From Spirochaetaceae bacterium 4572_59 (GTDB taxonomy: Bacteria; Spirochaetota; Spirochaetia; DSM-2461): DNA of 34,825 nt. This document shows, piece by piece, positions 1 to 10,303 of this stretch. Location: assembly GCA_002084805.1 (NCBI GenBank), contig NBMC01000041.1, forward strand, positions 1-34,825. The letters are read 5' to 3'. Both the position numbers and the translations under genes were made by a program. Position 1 is the stretch's first letter; every line of letters starts with the position of its first letter. The notes under the pieces are model-generated. The model was not told where the DNA came from and ran no database searches. It saw nothing but the letters and a program-made list of their open reading frames with translations.

Positions 1-221
1 CGGGCATGAATGGGACCCCTGTTATGTTCATGATGAAAAACCCGGATCCGACTATCTTTCCTTTCCAGTTGCTTCAGAACCTCGTGGGTTTTATCGGTGG
101 AACTATCGTCGATAATCAACCATTCAAAACCTTCAAAGCTTTGGGATAGCACACTTTCTGCAGTGCCCTCTATATACTGGTAACCGTTATAGACCGGGGT
201 GATAATGCTGACTTCAGGCAT
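1..221 (-). CDS. Family 2 glycosyltransferase, N-terminal part (runs off the window)
   Basis: Only the first 73 codons are present; the gene continues beyond the left edge. The protein starts MPEVSIITPVYNG and continues with SVLSQSFEGFEWLIIDDSSTD, the nucleotide-sugar binding start of GT2 (GT-A fold) enzymes, including the first Asp pair (IIDDSS). A later HNRGP segment matches the usual position of the family's NxGxxxARN region. GT2 enzymes transfer a sugar from a nucleotide-activated donor, often for surface polysaccharide; the acceptor cannot be told from this piece. The ATG at 221 fits the expected N-terminus; no strong Shine-Dalgarno is visible. It is divergent from the kinase that follows. 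Confidence 0.85.
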   Translation of the reverse strand, partial: MPEVSIITPVYNGYQYIEGTAESVLSQSFEGFEWLIIDDSSTDKTHEVLKQLERKDSRIRVFHHEHNRGPIHA

Positions 222-358
222 ACTGTTTTATTACATCCATAACTCTATTTCTACATTGTTACTCTGAATTATCCTATAGGAAATTTTCTTATCTTTTATA
301 AAATAAAGGCAAAACAATTGTTATCCTTATATTCAATTGCTAGTATGCTGTTAAGCAG

Positions 359-1400
359 ATGGTAAAGAAGCAGAAACGACTCCGTATTATATTAATAATC
401 TCATTGATCATCATCAGCTGTATCGGTTCTTCTCTCTTTTTTTTTCTGGCGCTGTCTTCCAATAAACTGATAAAGATCATGGTGAATCTGAATTCTTATA
501 TTGATCAATCTGTTTATTTTGCCTATCACTTGGGATTCTCTCATACAGAATATAACTATTTTTTAGAACAGCTTGATCTCTTTTTTCATTCGGAGCATCT
601 GATTGATATCCTTGAATCTTCAGGAATTTATGATATCAAAAGGTTAGAACGATTCCGTTCTTTCGAAAATGCCAATGCCGCTTTGGTGGAACTGAAGATG
701 ATTCAGCTTGTTCTGGGAGACTTTCTTCTGGGATATCGGAAATTTTCCATTCTGATTTTCGTTCTGTCAACGGCTTTACTGACTGTCCATACGAGATTTA
801 TAGAAGTTCACTTCGGAAGAATCTTCTGGATTCCATGGAAAAAGAACGAAACCTTATCGCCTTCGAGCTGCATGACGATCTGGCTCAGAAGCTGGCTCTG
901 ATTAATCGTTTTTTCCTCAAACCTGATCTGAAAAAAGAAAATCTGGCCGTACTGAGAAGATACTCGGAAGAGACCATACAGCAGGTCCGGCTGGTAGCAA
1001 ACAGGCTGAAAACTCCCGGATTTCACAATTTGTCCTTGAAGGATTCATTTTTTCAGCTCTTCTCCGAGTATAAAATCCTTACGGGAATAAACCTTGAATT
1101 TAAAATAATCGGTTTCACCAATCTGAATCCTATGTGTATAGAACGGTACAGGAACTGCTCAATAATGCTCTGAAGCACTCAGGGGCGGACCGGGTCACTC
1201 TCACTCTGATCCACGGCTATCCGGATCTGATTATCCGTTATAAGGATAATGGTATCGGATTTGATCCGGATCTGGTCGAAGCCGGTGCTTCCGGACTGGA
1301 CAGTATTAAATTCAGAATGGAACTGCTGAGAGCTGACTGGGAGTTCAATTCGAGTGTTGGTAATGGTGTGATCTGTAATGTAAGGATACCTTTGATATGA
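359..1400 (+). pseudogene. NarL-family sensor histidine kinase, broken by two frameshifts
   Basis: Read across three frames this is one sensor kinase: a transmembrane segment near residues 9-31, about 100 extracytoplasmic residues, a second hydrophobic segment (from about 745), a HisKA_3 dimerisation box with ERNLIAFELHDDLAQKL (near 843-893), and a HATPase domain with YRTVQELLNNALKHSG (N box) and DNGIGFD (G1 box). The frame changes near 780-800 and again near 1132-1137; each change needs one missing base (or two extra). No single frame covers the protein. The TGA stop overlaps the ATG of the response regulator (ATGA), so the two were a coupled pair. Such kinases phosphorylate a LuxR-type partner; the signal is unknown. 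Sequencing error is the alternative to decay. Confidence 0.8.
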
Positions 1401-2012
1401 GAAAAAAAGTTTTAATTGTAGATGATCATGAGCTTATTTTTGAGGGACTGAAAGGTCAGCTTGATGATCTCGAAATGCTCTTTGCCCGGAATCAGAAGGC
1501 CGTTGATGATATTATCTTTGATGAGGAGATTCCCATGGCTGTTATTGATATCTCTGTGGGAAAGGAGAATGGATTTGATATAGCCTGCCGGATCCGGAAT
1601 CACATCCCCGTTATTTTTTTCCTTTCTATGCACAAATCCCCCCCTCTTTATTCAAAAGGCCATTGATGAGGGCTACAAGGGATATTTTCTGAAGGATGAG
1701 CCCCTTGATACTCTGAATGATGCCCTTCAGAATCCCGGGGAACGGGAGTTCTGGATGTCTGATCTGGTGGCGTCCCTTGTTTCCAGTGAGTCTCATGATA
1801 AAACAGAGCTTTATGACCATTTGTCCCCCAGGGAACAGCAGGTGTTGAGAATGATAGCCGAGGGGAAAGGGTATAAGGAGATCGGCCATGCCCTGAATAT
1901 CAGTGGAAAAACGGTCAATGTTCACCGCGCCAATATGAACAGGAAGCTGGGACTGGAGACCTCGGTGGATCTTGTGAAATATGCCATTAAAATTGGACTG
2001 ATTGATTTGTAA
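1397..2012 (+). pseudogene. LuxR/NarL-type response regulator with a frameshift at a C7 tract
   Basis: The first frame (from 1397) holds a receiver domain: VLIVDDHE acidic pocket, phospho-acceptor Asp in VIDISVG, and FLSMHK. The reading then moves to another frame, where IQKAIDEGYKGYFLKDE supplies the conserved receiver Lys, and an HTH_LuxR domain follows with LSPREQQVLRMIAEG, KEIGHALNISGKTVNVH and MNRKLGL. Removing one C from the run at 1638-1644 (seven C) restores a single open frame of about 204 codons. The product would be a DNA-binding regulator activated by the upstream kinase. The tract is either a slippage (phase-variable) site or a sequencing error; with the kinase's own two frameshifts, decay of the whole pair is also possible. 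Confidence 0.8.
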
Positions 2013-2085
2013 ATAGGCAAAATTCCTATATCTTTCGGTAACTGACTGCCTTAACATTAAAATATCATTTTTAAAGGTTGTGGCT

Positions 2086-2658
2086 ATGCGCTGGTATAAG
2101 AGAGGTTTTCCGGTTCTGGGAAACCTTTTGACTGTTGTACTTTTCTGTATTTTCAATATGGGACTCACTCTTTTTTTTAAAAATATTGAGTTCCCCCGGG
2201 CCTTCTCTTCTCTCTCCGCCGTTCTTTGCGGTACCCTGCTGGGTCCTGTGCCTGGAATCATCGCAGGCCTGATAATCAATACCTTCGGAATTCTGCTATT
2301 CGGATACTCGGTTCTCACATGGGCTGATTTTCTGATAAGCTGTTCTCTGGGGCTGGTTTGCGGTCTTTTCCTGAACAGAAAATCCTATATAAGTATTTTT
2401 TCTTTCTTTTGTATTCTTTTTGTTTTTACCATTCTTCCAACTCTCATTGTGGCCGTATCTTGTTTTGGCCATTCACATGTCTCTCTGAGCAGGCAAATGG
2501 GATATATGGTCGTAAACTTCCAACTGTTAGGCTTCTCCGAATACTCCTCTATACTGTTTTCTTGTTTTATTTTCAATTTAATTGAAAAGTCTTTTAGCCT
2601 GATGCTTGCCTTTTTTTTGTATGCTGCCGTTAAACGCACTCAGAAAAGTAATTATTAG
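2086..2658 (+). CDS. Small polytopic membrane protein, resembles ECF S-component-like sensors
   Basis: A protein of about 190 residues with five to six hydrophobic segments. The stretch AVLCGTLLGPVPGIIAGLI, followed by a loop and another helix pair, resembles the small-residue-rich helices of ECF transporter substrate-binding components and related membrane sensor modules; the match is by eye and weak. The ATG at 2086 is preferred because AAAGG sits 8 nt upstream; a GTG at 2080 would be too close. It lies 70 bp after the response regulator on the same strand, so co-transcription with the two-component pair is plausible and it could be the ligand-sensing or uptake partner. Function not assigned. 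Confidence 0.6.
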   Translation: MRWYKRGFPVLGNLLTVVLFCIFNMGLTLFFKNIEFPRAFSSLSAVLCGTLLGPVPGIIAGLIINTFGILLFGYSVLTWADFLISCSLGLVCGLFLNRKSYISIFSFFCILFVFTILPTLIVAVSCFGHSHVSLSRQMGYMVVNFQLLGFSEYSSILFSCFIFNLIEKSFSLMLAFFLYAAVKRTQKSNY

Positions 2659-2784
2659 CTCATTATTGCTGAATTTCTGAGCATAATCTGAATCCCTTCT
2701 CAATTTGAAAAATAATAAAATATTTGCACCTTCATATAAAACTGAACTAACATTTAATCAGACTGATAAGTGAGGAGTTTGATT

Positions 2785-3126
2785 ATGTATGATTCGTTTA
2801 ATCCCGTGTATACCATAGTATGGCTGATCGTTATGGTGATTCTGATCGTGGCCAACTGGAAGATTTTTGTAAAAGCCGGGAAACCCGGCTGGGCTATTCT
2901 GATCCCGATCTATAATGTGATTGTTATGTTGCAGATAGTAGGAAAACCATTGTGGTGGCTTATTATGCTGTTCATCCCTATTGTTAATGTTGTCTTTGTT
3001 ATCCTGATTATTTACAATTTTGTTTTGAAATTTGACAAACCAGCCTGGCACACGGTTCTGGCTCTTTTTCTGGGTGTAATCTACTATCCCTACATTGCGT
3101 TTTCTGATGCACAGTATGTTGGCTGA
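2785..3126 (+). CDS. Small membrane protein, DUF5684-like
   Basis: A 113-residue protein with about four hydrophobic segments. The motif WKIFVKAGKPGWAILIPIYN is characteristic of the DUF5684 family of small membrane proteins, several of which sit next to signal peptidases or secretion genes; no biochemical role is established. The ATG at 2785 is chosen because GAGGAG lies at 2772-2777 with 7-nt spacing; an upstream in-frame start at 2770 lacks a ribosome binding site. It is followed 15 bp later by a strong hairpin terminator, so it ends its transcript. Confidence 0.8.
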   Translation: MYDSFNPVYTIVWLIVMVILIVANWKIFVKAGKPGWAILIPIYNVIVMLQIVGKPLWWLIMLFIPIVNVVFVILIIYNFVLKFDKPAWHTVLALFLGVIYYPYIAFSDAQYVG

Positions 3127-3141
3127 TTGTATCCGGGCATA

Positions 3142-3170
3142 AAAAAAGCAAGCTGAATGCTTGCTTTTTT
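3142..3170. terminator. Bidirectional intrinsic terminator
   Basis: A 12-bp perfect stem (AAAAAAGCAAGC / GCTTGCTTTTTT) with a TGAAT loop. Because the stem begins with an A run and ends with a T run it can terminate transcription from both sides: the small membrane protein gene on plus and tRNA-Asn (possibly with glnN) on minus. Confidence 0.85.
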
Positions 3171-3173
3171 AAG

Positions 3174-3246
3174 CTCCCCCGAACGGACTCGAACCGCTGA
3201 CATGGTGATTAACAGTCACCCGCTCTACCAACTGAGCTACAGGGGA
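3174..3246 (-). tRNA. tRNA-Asn (GTT)
   Basis: A 73-nt cloverleaf on the minus strand. The acceptor stem is TCCCCTG paired with CGGGGGA (one T-G wobble), discriminator G. The D arm is standard (AGCTCAGTTGGTAGAGC), the anticodon loop CTGTTAA carries GTT, and the T arm has TTCGAGT. CCA is not encoded. It lies 73 bp downstream of glnN on the same strand and is followed by the bidirectional terminator. Confidence 0.95.
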
Positions 3247-3319
3247 ATATTGATTTCCTGATGAATATATCCGGTTTTCCCCTTTCATGTCAACAGATCT
3301 GATTAAATAAAATCCGTGC

Positions 3320-5443
3320 TTAAAGATTGAATAGCATATCCTCGTATGAGGGGTAGGGCCATCTGTCTTTATCGGTGATTTTTTCAAGTGAATCTGCTGC
3401 TTCTCTTAAGGAGTCCATGGCCGGGATAACTCTTTCCCTATAGGCTTTTGCCTGTGCCATCAGATCCTTGTCCAGTTCCAATGCGGCATCAATTTCAATT
3501 TTAAGTATCTCGTTTCTTTTCAACATGGATTCCATGAGACTGTTCAGTTGCGCCAGAAGGGATTCCTGTGCCGAAGTATCTGCCGTAGGCAGAACGGATT
3601 TTATGGAAGCGATTCCCTTGGCAACTGCTGTGGCATAGTCGCTGACTGCGGGGAAGATCATTCTGCCAGCCATCTCAAAGGAAATCCCCGCTTCAATATT
3701 GACCTGTTTGCTGTAGCCTTCCAGGTAGATATCCACGCGGGAATCCAGTTCCGCTTTGCTCAGAACATTATATTTTTCGAAAAGTGCAACCGCTTCAGGG
3801 CTGTTCTGTACTGGAATTGCTTCTACCGTAGACTTCAGGTTGGGAAGACCGCGTTTGGCAGCTTCATCCAGCCATTCAGGAGCGTAACCGTTTCCGTTGA
3901 ATACGATTCTACTGTGAGCATTGTAGCTATCTTTTACAATCTTCTGGATTTCTGCGTTTACATCGGAGGCTTTTTCCAGCTGTGTGGCAAACTCATCCAG
4001 GACTTCCGCTACCGCAGTGTTGATAACCACATTGGGTCCTGCAACAGACTGGGTGGATCCAACCATTCTGAACTCGAACTTGTTACCCGTAAAGGCAAAG
4101 GGTGATGTTCTGTTACGGTCTGTCATATCCATAGGAAAGATGGGGAGCGTGGTTGCTCCGATTTCCATCTTCTTTCCGCCCAGTGCCTTTACAGTTTCTC
4201 CCGCGGCCAGTTGCTTTAGAATGTCTGAAAGCTGATGTCCCATAAAAATGGAAATTACAGCGGGGGGGGCCTCGTTGGCTCCCAGCCTGTGATCGTTTCC
4301 GGCACTTGCGGCAGAAGATCTCAGCAGGCCAGCATATTTATCAACAGCCTTGATGGTGGCAACGCAGAAAAGTAGGAACTGGGCGTTTTCATGGGGAGTG
4401 GCACCGGGGTTGAGCAGGTTGATGCCGTCATCGGTAGCAATGGACCAGTTGTTATGTTTACCCGAACCGTTAACGCCGGCAAAGGGTTTTTCATGAAGAA
4501 GACAGGCCAGGTCGTGTCTGTCTGCAATTTTTTTCATCATTTCCATGGTTATCTGGTTCCAGTCTGTAGACACATTGGCCGTGGTGAAGATGGGGGCCAG
4601 TTCAAACTGGTTGGGGGCTACTTCATTGTGCTGTGTTTTAGCAGAGATCCCAAGTTTCCACAGTTCTGTGTTGAGGTCTCTCATAAAATCAGCAACTCTA
4701 TCTTTAATAGCGCCGAAGTAGTGATCATCCAGTTCCTGTCCCTTGGCAGACATGGTACCAAATACGGTACGTCCTGTCAGTTTTAAGTCAGGTCTCTTAA
4801 GGAAGTATTCTTTATCAATCAGGAAGTATTCCTGTTCGGGGCCGACGGATGCGACTACTTTTTTAGAGCTGGTGTTTCCCATCTTTTTCAGGATTCTCAT
4901 GGCCTGTATATTTATGGCATCCATAGAACGGAGCAGGGGAGTCTTTTTATCCAGAGCTTCTCCGGTGTAGGAAACAAAAGCTGTGGGTATGGTCAGGGTC
5001 AGTCCTGTGTTATCCTGTTTCAGGAAGGCGGGAGATCCAGTATCCCATGCGGTATAACCGCGGGCTTCAAAGGTCTCTCTAAGGCCACCATTAGGGAAAG
5101 ATGATGCGTCAGGTTCCCCCTGGATAAGTTCTTTACCGGAGAACTCCATCATAACGGTGCCGTCGCCTGCGGGATCGATAAAGGCATCGTGTTTTTCAGC
5201 GGTCAGACCTGTAAGGGGCTGGAACCAGTGAGTAAAGTGGGTGGCACCTTTCTCTATGGCCCAATCTTTCATCACTGATGCAATAACATCCGCTACATCC
5301 CTGGAAAGTTTGCTTTCTCCGTTCTGTACATTTTTGAATTCTTTAAAAACTGATTTTGGCAGTCTTTCTTTCATAGTAGTTTCTGAGAAGCTATATTCAC
5401 CGTAAATGGATTGAAGTGATGTTTCTGAATAATTAATGCTCAA
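3320..5443 (-). CDS. glnN: Type III glutamine synthetase
   Basis: A 707-residue protein of the size typical for GS-III (about 700-730). It makes glutamine from glutamate, ammonium and ATP in the cytoplasm. Recognisable blocks: [17 protein letters not shown] (about 69-85) of the GSIII N-terminal region, [10 protein letters not shown] (about 201-210) with metal-binding Glu, [12 protein letters not shown] (about 273-284), [16 protein letters not shown] (about 319-334) and [20 protein letters not shown] further on. The start is a TTG with AAGGAG six nt upstream; the next ATG is 23 codons in and lacks that spacing. A sigma-54 promoter lies about 45 bp upstream and a NifA-like activator is the adjacent upstream gene, so nitrogen control is very likely. 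Confidence 0.97.
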   Translation of the reverse strand: MSINYSETSLQSIYGEYSFSETTMKERLPKSVFKEFKNVQNGESKLSRDVADVIASVMKDWAIEKGATHFTHWFQPLTGLTAEKHDAFIDPAGDGTVMMEFSGKELIQGEPDASSFPNGGLRETFEARGYTAWDTGSPAFLKQDNTGLTLTIPTAFVSYTGEALDKKTPLLRSMDAINIQAMRILKKMGNTSSKKVVASVGPEQEYFLIDKEYFLKRPDLKLTGRTVFGTMSAKGQELDDHYFGAIKDRVADFMRDLNTELWKLGISAKTQHNEVAPNQFELAPIFTTANVSTDWNQITMEMMKKIADRHDLACLLHEKPFAGVNGSGKHNNWSIATDDGINLLNPGATPHENAQFLLFCVATIKAVDKYAGLLRSSAASAGNDHRLGANEAPPAVISIFMGHQLSDILKQLAAGETVKALGGKKMEIGATTLPIFPMDMTDRNRTSPFAFTGNKFEFRMVGSTQSVAGPNVVINTAVAEVLDEFATQLEKASDVNAEIQKIVKDSYNAHSRIVFNGNGYAPEWLDEAAKRGLPNLKSTVEAIPVQNSPEAVALFEKYNVLSKAELDSRVDIYLEGYSKQVNIEAGISFEMAGRMIFPAVSDYATAVAKGIASIKSVLPTADTSAQESLLAQLNSLMESMLKRNEILKIEIDAALELDKDLMAQAKAYRERVIPAMDSLREAADSLEKITDKDRWPYPSYEDMLFNL

Positions 5444-5488
5444 GACTTTCTCCTTGAAAAATATCTTTAATTGTTATGATATCTAATA

Positions 5489-5504
5489 TGCAGGATCTGT
5501 GCCA
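5489..5504 (-). promoter_or_regulatory. Sigma-54 (RpoN) promoter of glnN
   Basis: On the minus strand the site reads TGGCACAGATCCTGCA, close to the consensus TGGCAC-N5-TTGCA, with the invariant GG and GC separated by exactly 10 nt. It lies about 45 bp upstream of the glnN TTG start, in the gap between the NifA-like activator gene and glnN. It predicts that glnN transcription needs RpoN and an AAA+ activator. Confidence 0.85.
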
Positions 5505-5513
5505 TATCAAATA

Positions 5514-5531
5514 AAAGATTATTAAATCTTT
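5514..5531. promoter_or_regulatory. Inverted repeat upstream of the glnN promoter, possible activator site
   Basis: AAAGATT-ATTA-AATCTTT, perfect 7-bp arms, 10 bp upstream of the sigma-54 promoter with respect to glnN. A position this close is unusual for a classical enhancer site (normally about 80-150 bp upstream), and no NifA-type TGT-N10-ACA was found in the gap. It could equally be a weak hairpin in the tail of the upstream transcript. Confidence 0.25.
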
Positions 5532-5644
5532 ATTATATGCATATGTATAAAAGAAATAATGTGTTTTATCTGATGTTAATCTGAACAGTATGAAATTTAT
5601 GAATAGTGTAAAAGATGCCAGAATGTAGGGAATGTTTTTAAAAA

Positions 5645-7225
<1,581 letters not shown>

Positions 7226-7268
7226 TTATGTAGGATCATGATCAAGAGAGGAAAATATACTTTTGTCA

Positions 7269-8030
7269 TTAAAAATGTCTGAAAAAGAGGTTTTTTACCA
7301 GCTGAGCAGGAATGAACCGTTCTGTAAGGAGGATAGCCCCTATAAGAAGAATTAACAAAATCAGAATTGTCCAGCTTTCTGTTCCCTCCGCTTTCTCCGC
7401 TGGAGTGGCATCTTCTGTGAAGAGGCGGGATTCCATGGCATCGGACAGATCTTCCGCTTTGACAAGGATTCCTTCCATCAAAGGGAGACCGCTGCGTATC
7501 ATATTCCGGAGGGGGCTGCGGCGGTTCATTCCGCAGCGGGACCACATGGCTTCTCTAATTTCTCTGTATTGATCCAGAATAACGGGTAGCATGCTAAGGC
7601 TGAGACCCAGAATGGTACTGATCTGCCGGGCCGGTAGCAGGGGGATTGGCTTGAAAATGCGGTATATTCCCGATCCGACTGAAAGGGGATCTGTTGTATA
7701 AGTAAAAATCAGGGCCATCCACAGTATCAGGATAAAACGGACTGTTTTTAAAGCTCCTGTCATAAAAATCCCGCTTGTAAGAGTATTGCTGACAAAGATA
7801 ATGACAGCCATGAACAGAAAGAAGAGTCCTTCTTTCAGAAAGGAGCGGATGTGGATAGCGGATGTTCTGTGAGCCAGTAGCAACAGGGGAAATAGCAGGC
7901 TTATTCTAAAAAGGCTGACAGGAAGAAGGAGTAGGCTGAAACAGAAAAGCCCTGCCAGTTTAACGGGAACATCCAGACGGTGGACCAGGCTGTCTCCCTT
8001 CTGGTAGTGAAAAATCAGGGTTTCAGCCAT
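7269..8030 (-). CDS. ecfT: ECF transporter transmembrane component EcfT (BioN-like)
   Basis: 253 residues, CbiQ/EcfT family: a hydrophobic N-terminal half, then cytoplasmic coupling helices and a C-terminal transmembrane segment. The two Ala-Arg-Gly coupling motifs that contact the ATPases are degenerate here, reading SRCG (in AMWSRCGMN) and SRLF (in AMESRLF). The start overlaps the 3' end of ecfA by 16 nt, indicating translational coupling. With BioY and EcfA it forms a biotin uptake complex in the inner membrane. It is the last gene of the birA-like-bioY-ecfA-ecfT operon; the NifA-like gene begins 43 bp downstream. Confidence 0.9.
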   Translation of the reverse strand: MAETLIFHYQKGDSLVHRLDVPVKLAGLFCFSLLLLPVSLFRISLLFPLLLLAHRTSAIHIRSFLKEGLFFLFMAVIIFVSNTLTSGIFMTGALKTVRFILILWMALIFTYTTDPLSVGSGIYRIFKPIPLLPARQISTILGLSLSMLPVILDQYREIREAMWSRCGMNRRSPLRNMIRSGLPLMEGILVKAEDLSDAMESRLFTEDATPAEKAEGTESWTILILLILLIGAILLTERFIPAQLVKNLFFRHF

Positions 8031-8761
8031 GTCATACTCTTCAAAGTTCTATTCTCACCCCAGGGGCGTCGGATTCCGTACTCTTCCAGATGAGGTAATA
8101 ACTCTTCTGCCCGGCCGGAAGCTGTAATTTCTCCCTTATTCATAAGAACAAGCTGTGTGCTGTGAGCCAGAACCTTTTCAAGATCGTGGGATATCAGAAT
8201 AATGGTCCGGCCTTCTTTATTCTGGCGGACAATATCTTTGAGGATATCCTGAACACCCGGGTAGTCCAGGCCTGTAAAGGGTTCATCCAGTACGATGACA
8301 TCGGGATTCATGACCAGAACGGCTGCCAGGACAGTCCGTCTCTTCTCTCCCCCCGAGAGGGTATGAGGGCGGCGGTCCCGTAGTTTTTCCAAACTCAGTT
8401 CTCGGATAACCTGTTCTGTTGCTTCGCGGATCTTCTCCCGGGGCCATCTCAGGTTTTCCGGGCCGAAGGCTATATCCGATGCTACGGTCTGACCGACAAT
8501 CTGGGAGTCTGCATTCTGAAATACCAGACCGATGCTACGGCGGGTATGGTTCAAATCCTTTTGGATGGACTCTCCCCGCAGCAGGACTTCTCCTTCCTGC
8601 GCTTTGAGCAGTCCATTGAGATGGCGCATAAGCTGGGTTTTTCCGGAACCATTGGGTCCGGCAATAATGGTAAAAGAGCCCTCCGGAAAGGATATATTGA
8701 TATTATTCAGAACTTTCTGCTGATTCCGGTAGCTCCGGCTCAATCCCCGTACCTGCAGCAT
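8015..8761 (-). CDS. ecfA: ECF transporter ATPase EcfA (BioM-like)
   Basis: 248 residues, ABC ATPase. Walker A GPNGSGKT (about 29-36), Q loop in VFQNADSQIVGQ, signature LSGGEKRR, Walker B VIVLDEPF and H loop ISHD are all intact. The ATG at 8761 (MLQVRGLSRSYRN) is chosen over a longer open frame because it gives the normal ABC N-terminus, begins 2 nt after the bioY stop, and has AAGGACG upstream. It energises biotin uptake with EcfT and BioY. Only one ATPase gene is present, as in BioMNY systems, so a homodimer is likely. Confidence 0.93.
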   Translation of the reverse strand: MLQVRGLSRSYRNQQKVLNNINISFPEGSFTIIAGPNGSGKTQLMRHLNGLLKAQEGEVLLRGESIQKDLNHTRRSIGLVFQNADSQIVGQTVASDIAFGPENLRWPREKIREATEQVIRELSLEKLRDRRPHTLSGGEKRRTVLAAVLVMNPDVIVLDEPFTGLDYPGVQDILKDIVRQNKEGRTIILISHDLEKVLAHSTQLVLMNKGEITASGRAEELLPHLEEYGIRRPWGENRTLKSMTWLKP

Positions 8762-8763
8762 GA

Positions 8764-9321
8764 TTACTCGTCCTTCAGAAAATCTTGGAAGCGGTCTTTC
8801 AGGCTGACAGCCAGAGTTGCCGCGGCTACAGCTTTTAGCAGGTCTCCCGGTATAAAGGGGATCATCCCGGCCTGTATGGCCCTGCTCCACTCCATTCCCA
8901 GGGATATTTTAAGCCAGGGTACTCCGGGTAGATAGATCAGGATGCTTCCGACCAGGACGGCTGTGGCTGCCTGCAGGATTCTGAGGGGCAGGGCTGAGCC
9001 TTCTGCGGGACGGTAGATCAGACCTGCCGCGGAAGCTGCCGGAAGGTATCCGAAAAGGTAGCCGCCGGTTGGGCCTAGAAGAACGGCAAATCCACCTGCA
9101 CCGCCTGCAAAAACGGGTAGTCCCAGTACTCCAAGCAGAAGGTAGGCCGCGCTGCTGTACAATCCGATTCTGAATCCACCCAAAAGACCACTGAGCAGCA
9201 CAAACATGGTTGTCAGTACGATGGGAACCGGACCTATCGGAACGGCCGCATAGGCTCCTGCTGCAATCAGTGCTGTGAATACCGCTGTTAATACGGTTCT
9301 TCTTATTTGTATCTTATTCAT
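8764..9321 (-). CDS. bioY: BioY biotin transporter S component
   Basis: 185 residues, six hydrophobic segments. Family landmarks are PIGPVPIVLTTMFVLLSG near the N-terminus and GPTGGYLFGYLPAA in the middle, which line the biotin site. The ATG at 9321 is preferred over a TTG two codons earlier because AGGAG lies 9 nt upstream. It sits between the birA-like gene and ecfA in one operon, so the substrate assignment (biotin) is supported by both family and context. Confidence 0.95.
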   Translation of the reverse strand: MNKIQIRRTVLTAVFTALIAAGAYAAVPIGPVPIVLTTMFVLLSGLLGGFRIGLYSSAAYLLLGVLGLPVFAGGAGGFAVLLGPTGGYLFGYLPAASAAGLIYRPAEGSALPLRILQAATAVLVGSILIYLPGVPWLKISLGMEWSRAIQAGMIPFIPGDLLKAVAAATLAVSLKDRFQDFLKDE

Positions 9322-9343
9322 AGTCAAGGTCTCCTGCTTTTCT

Positions 9344-10100
9344 CTATTTAAGTTTGTACTGTTTCAGTTCTGATTCGATTTCGTCTGATTTCAATAGAAG
9401 GGCTTTTTTCCAGTTCTCCCTGAAGTGGTGCATAAAATCCTTCCGCATCAGCTGAATCCCTGTTTTATCCACAACAGATGTCATCCCGTTTTGTTCTTTC
9501 TTCTTGAAGGAATCATTGATATGTATACCTATTCCAAGAGCATACCAGCAAATTCTGTCGCCCCGCACATGGTATTCTTCGAGGATTCCTCCTACTTTGC
9601 TTTCCTTAATCAGGATATCTCCCGGCAGCCTGTACCCCAATGAGGATACTCCGCTCTCCCCCAGAGTTTGAAGAACTGTAAGTATGCCATAGAGTGGTAT
9701 CTTACGGGCCATTTCCAGGGGAAGGGAACGATTTATCATGCAGGTCATGTAGATTCCTCCGTCGGGAGAGTCCCAGGATTGTTCGTTCCGGGCGATGCCT
9801 CCGCTTTGATGTTCCGCCAGTATTATGAAATTATCCTCTTTCTGTTGTTCCTGTCTCTTGGCGGCTTCTTTCATGGTGGACTCCAGCTCTCTGAAAAAGA
9901 GGAAGGTTGTCCCTTTCCCCGTTGAGCCTGTAGCCTTTATGGCCGGACTCTATGGGGTAGCCCTCTTCCTGCAGAGCTTTAATATGCTTCCAGATGGCCA
10001 CACGGCTGATGCCGAACTGCCGGCTCAGCTCTTCTCCCGAAAGCCGGGATGAGGAAGATTGAAATGTATTCAGAAGGGTCTGTCGTGTTTTGTTAACCAT
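9344..10100 (-). pseudogene. birA: BirA-like bifunctional biotin regulator/ligase with frameshift and altered active site
   Basis: First frame (from 10100): winged-helix HTH_11 domain with LSGEELSRQFGISRVAIWKHI and GYPIES-x-GYRL. The second frame holds the catalytic domain, beginning ELESTMKEA. Deleting one A from the A5 run at 9894-9898 fuses them (NLPLF then RELEST). The ligase domain itself looks unusual: the biotinyl-AMP loop GRGRxxR reads GIARNEQ, and the KWPND segment, whose Lys is catalytic in E. coli BirA, reads RLPGD, although GGIL and the S-P-x-G-G-I-Y segment remain. The C-terminal beta domain is missing. So even when the frame is repaired this may be a biotin-responsive repressor with weak or no ligase activity. 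It heads the bioY operon and has a BirA operator at its start. Confidence 0.75.
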
Positions 10101-10122
10101 AATTTAATAAGCAGGTTAACTA
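10090..10122. promoter_or_regulatory. BirA operator controlling the biotin-uptake operon
   Basis: TTGTTAACC, 15 nt, GGTTAACTA: the two half sites match the widespread BirA palindrome (TGTTAACC-N15-GGTTAACA) except near the right end. The left half covers codons 1-4 of the birA-like gene (ATG GTT AAC AAA on minus), so the operator overlaps the translation start. No SD lies before that ATG, and an A/T-rich TTATTAAAT stretch in the spacer could be a -10 element, which would give a leaderless or very short-leader mRNA. It predicts repression of the operon by a biotin-loaded regulator, and may also affect the divergent gene. Confidence 0.85.
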
Positions 10123-10303
10123 AAAGAGAGAAAAAAAACAAGTCCGGGAATGTCCTCCTCAAAAACGATACATATTTAGTATTTATTATCCCTATCCTGA
10201 AGATTGTATTATTTTATTTTCAAAAAATCCAATATAGAATAATGAGAGAACAAGTCTCAGCCTTATATTGAAATTTTTCATTTCAGGATTATGTAAGAGG
10301 AAT

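Noticed and set aside
1626..2318. Minus-strand open frame of 230 codons opposite the response regulator and membrane protein
   Set aside because: It is antisense to a recognisable receiver/LuxR gene and the following membrane protein, has no SD, and its composition (Pro/Arg/Ile-rich, no domain) is that of a shadow frame.
5505..5644. NifA enhancer site TGT-N10-ACA upstream of glnN
   Set aside because: Only a TGT-N8-ACA spacing was found; it does not fit the NifA consensus.
9344..10100. Programmed frameshift in the birA-like gene
   Set aside because: The A5 run on plus (T5 in the mRNA sense) is not a known slippery heptamer, and no downstream stimulatory structure is apparent; an extra base is the simpler explanation.
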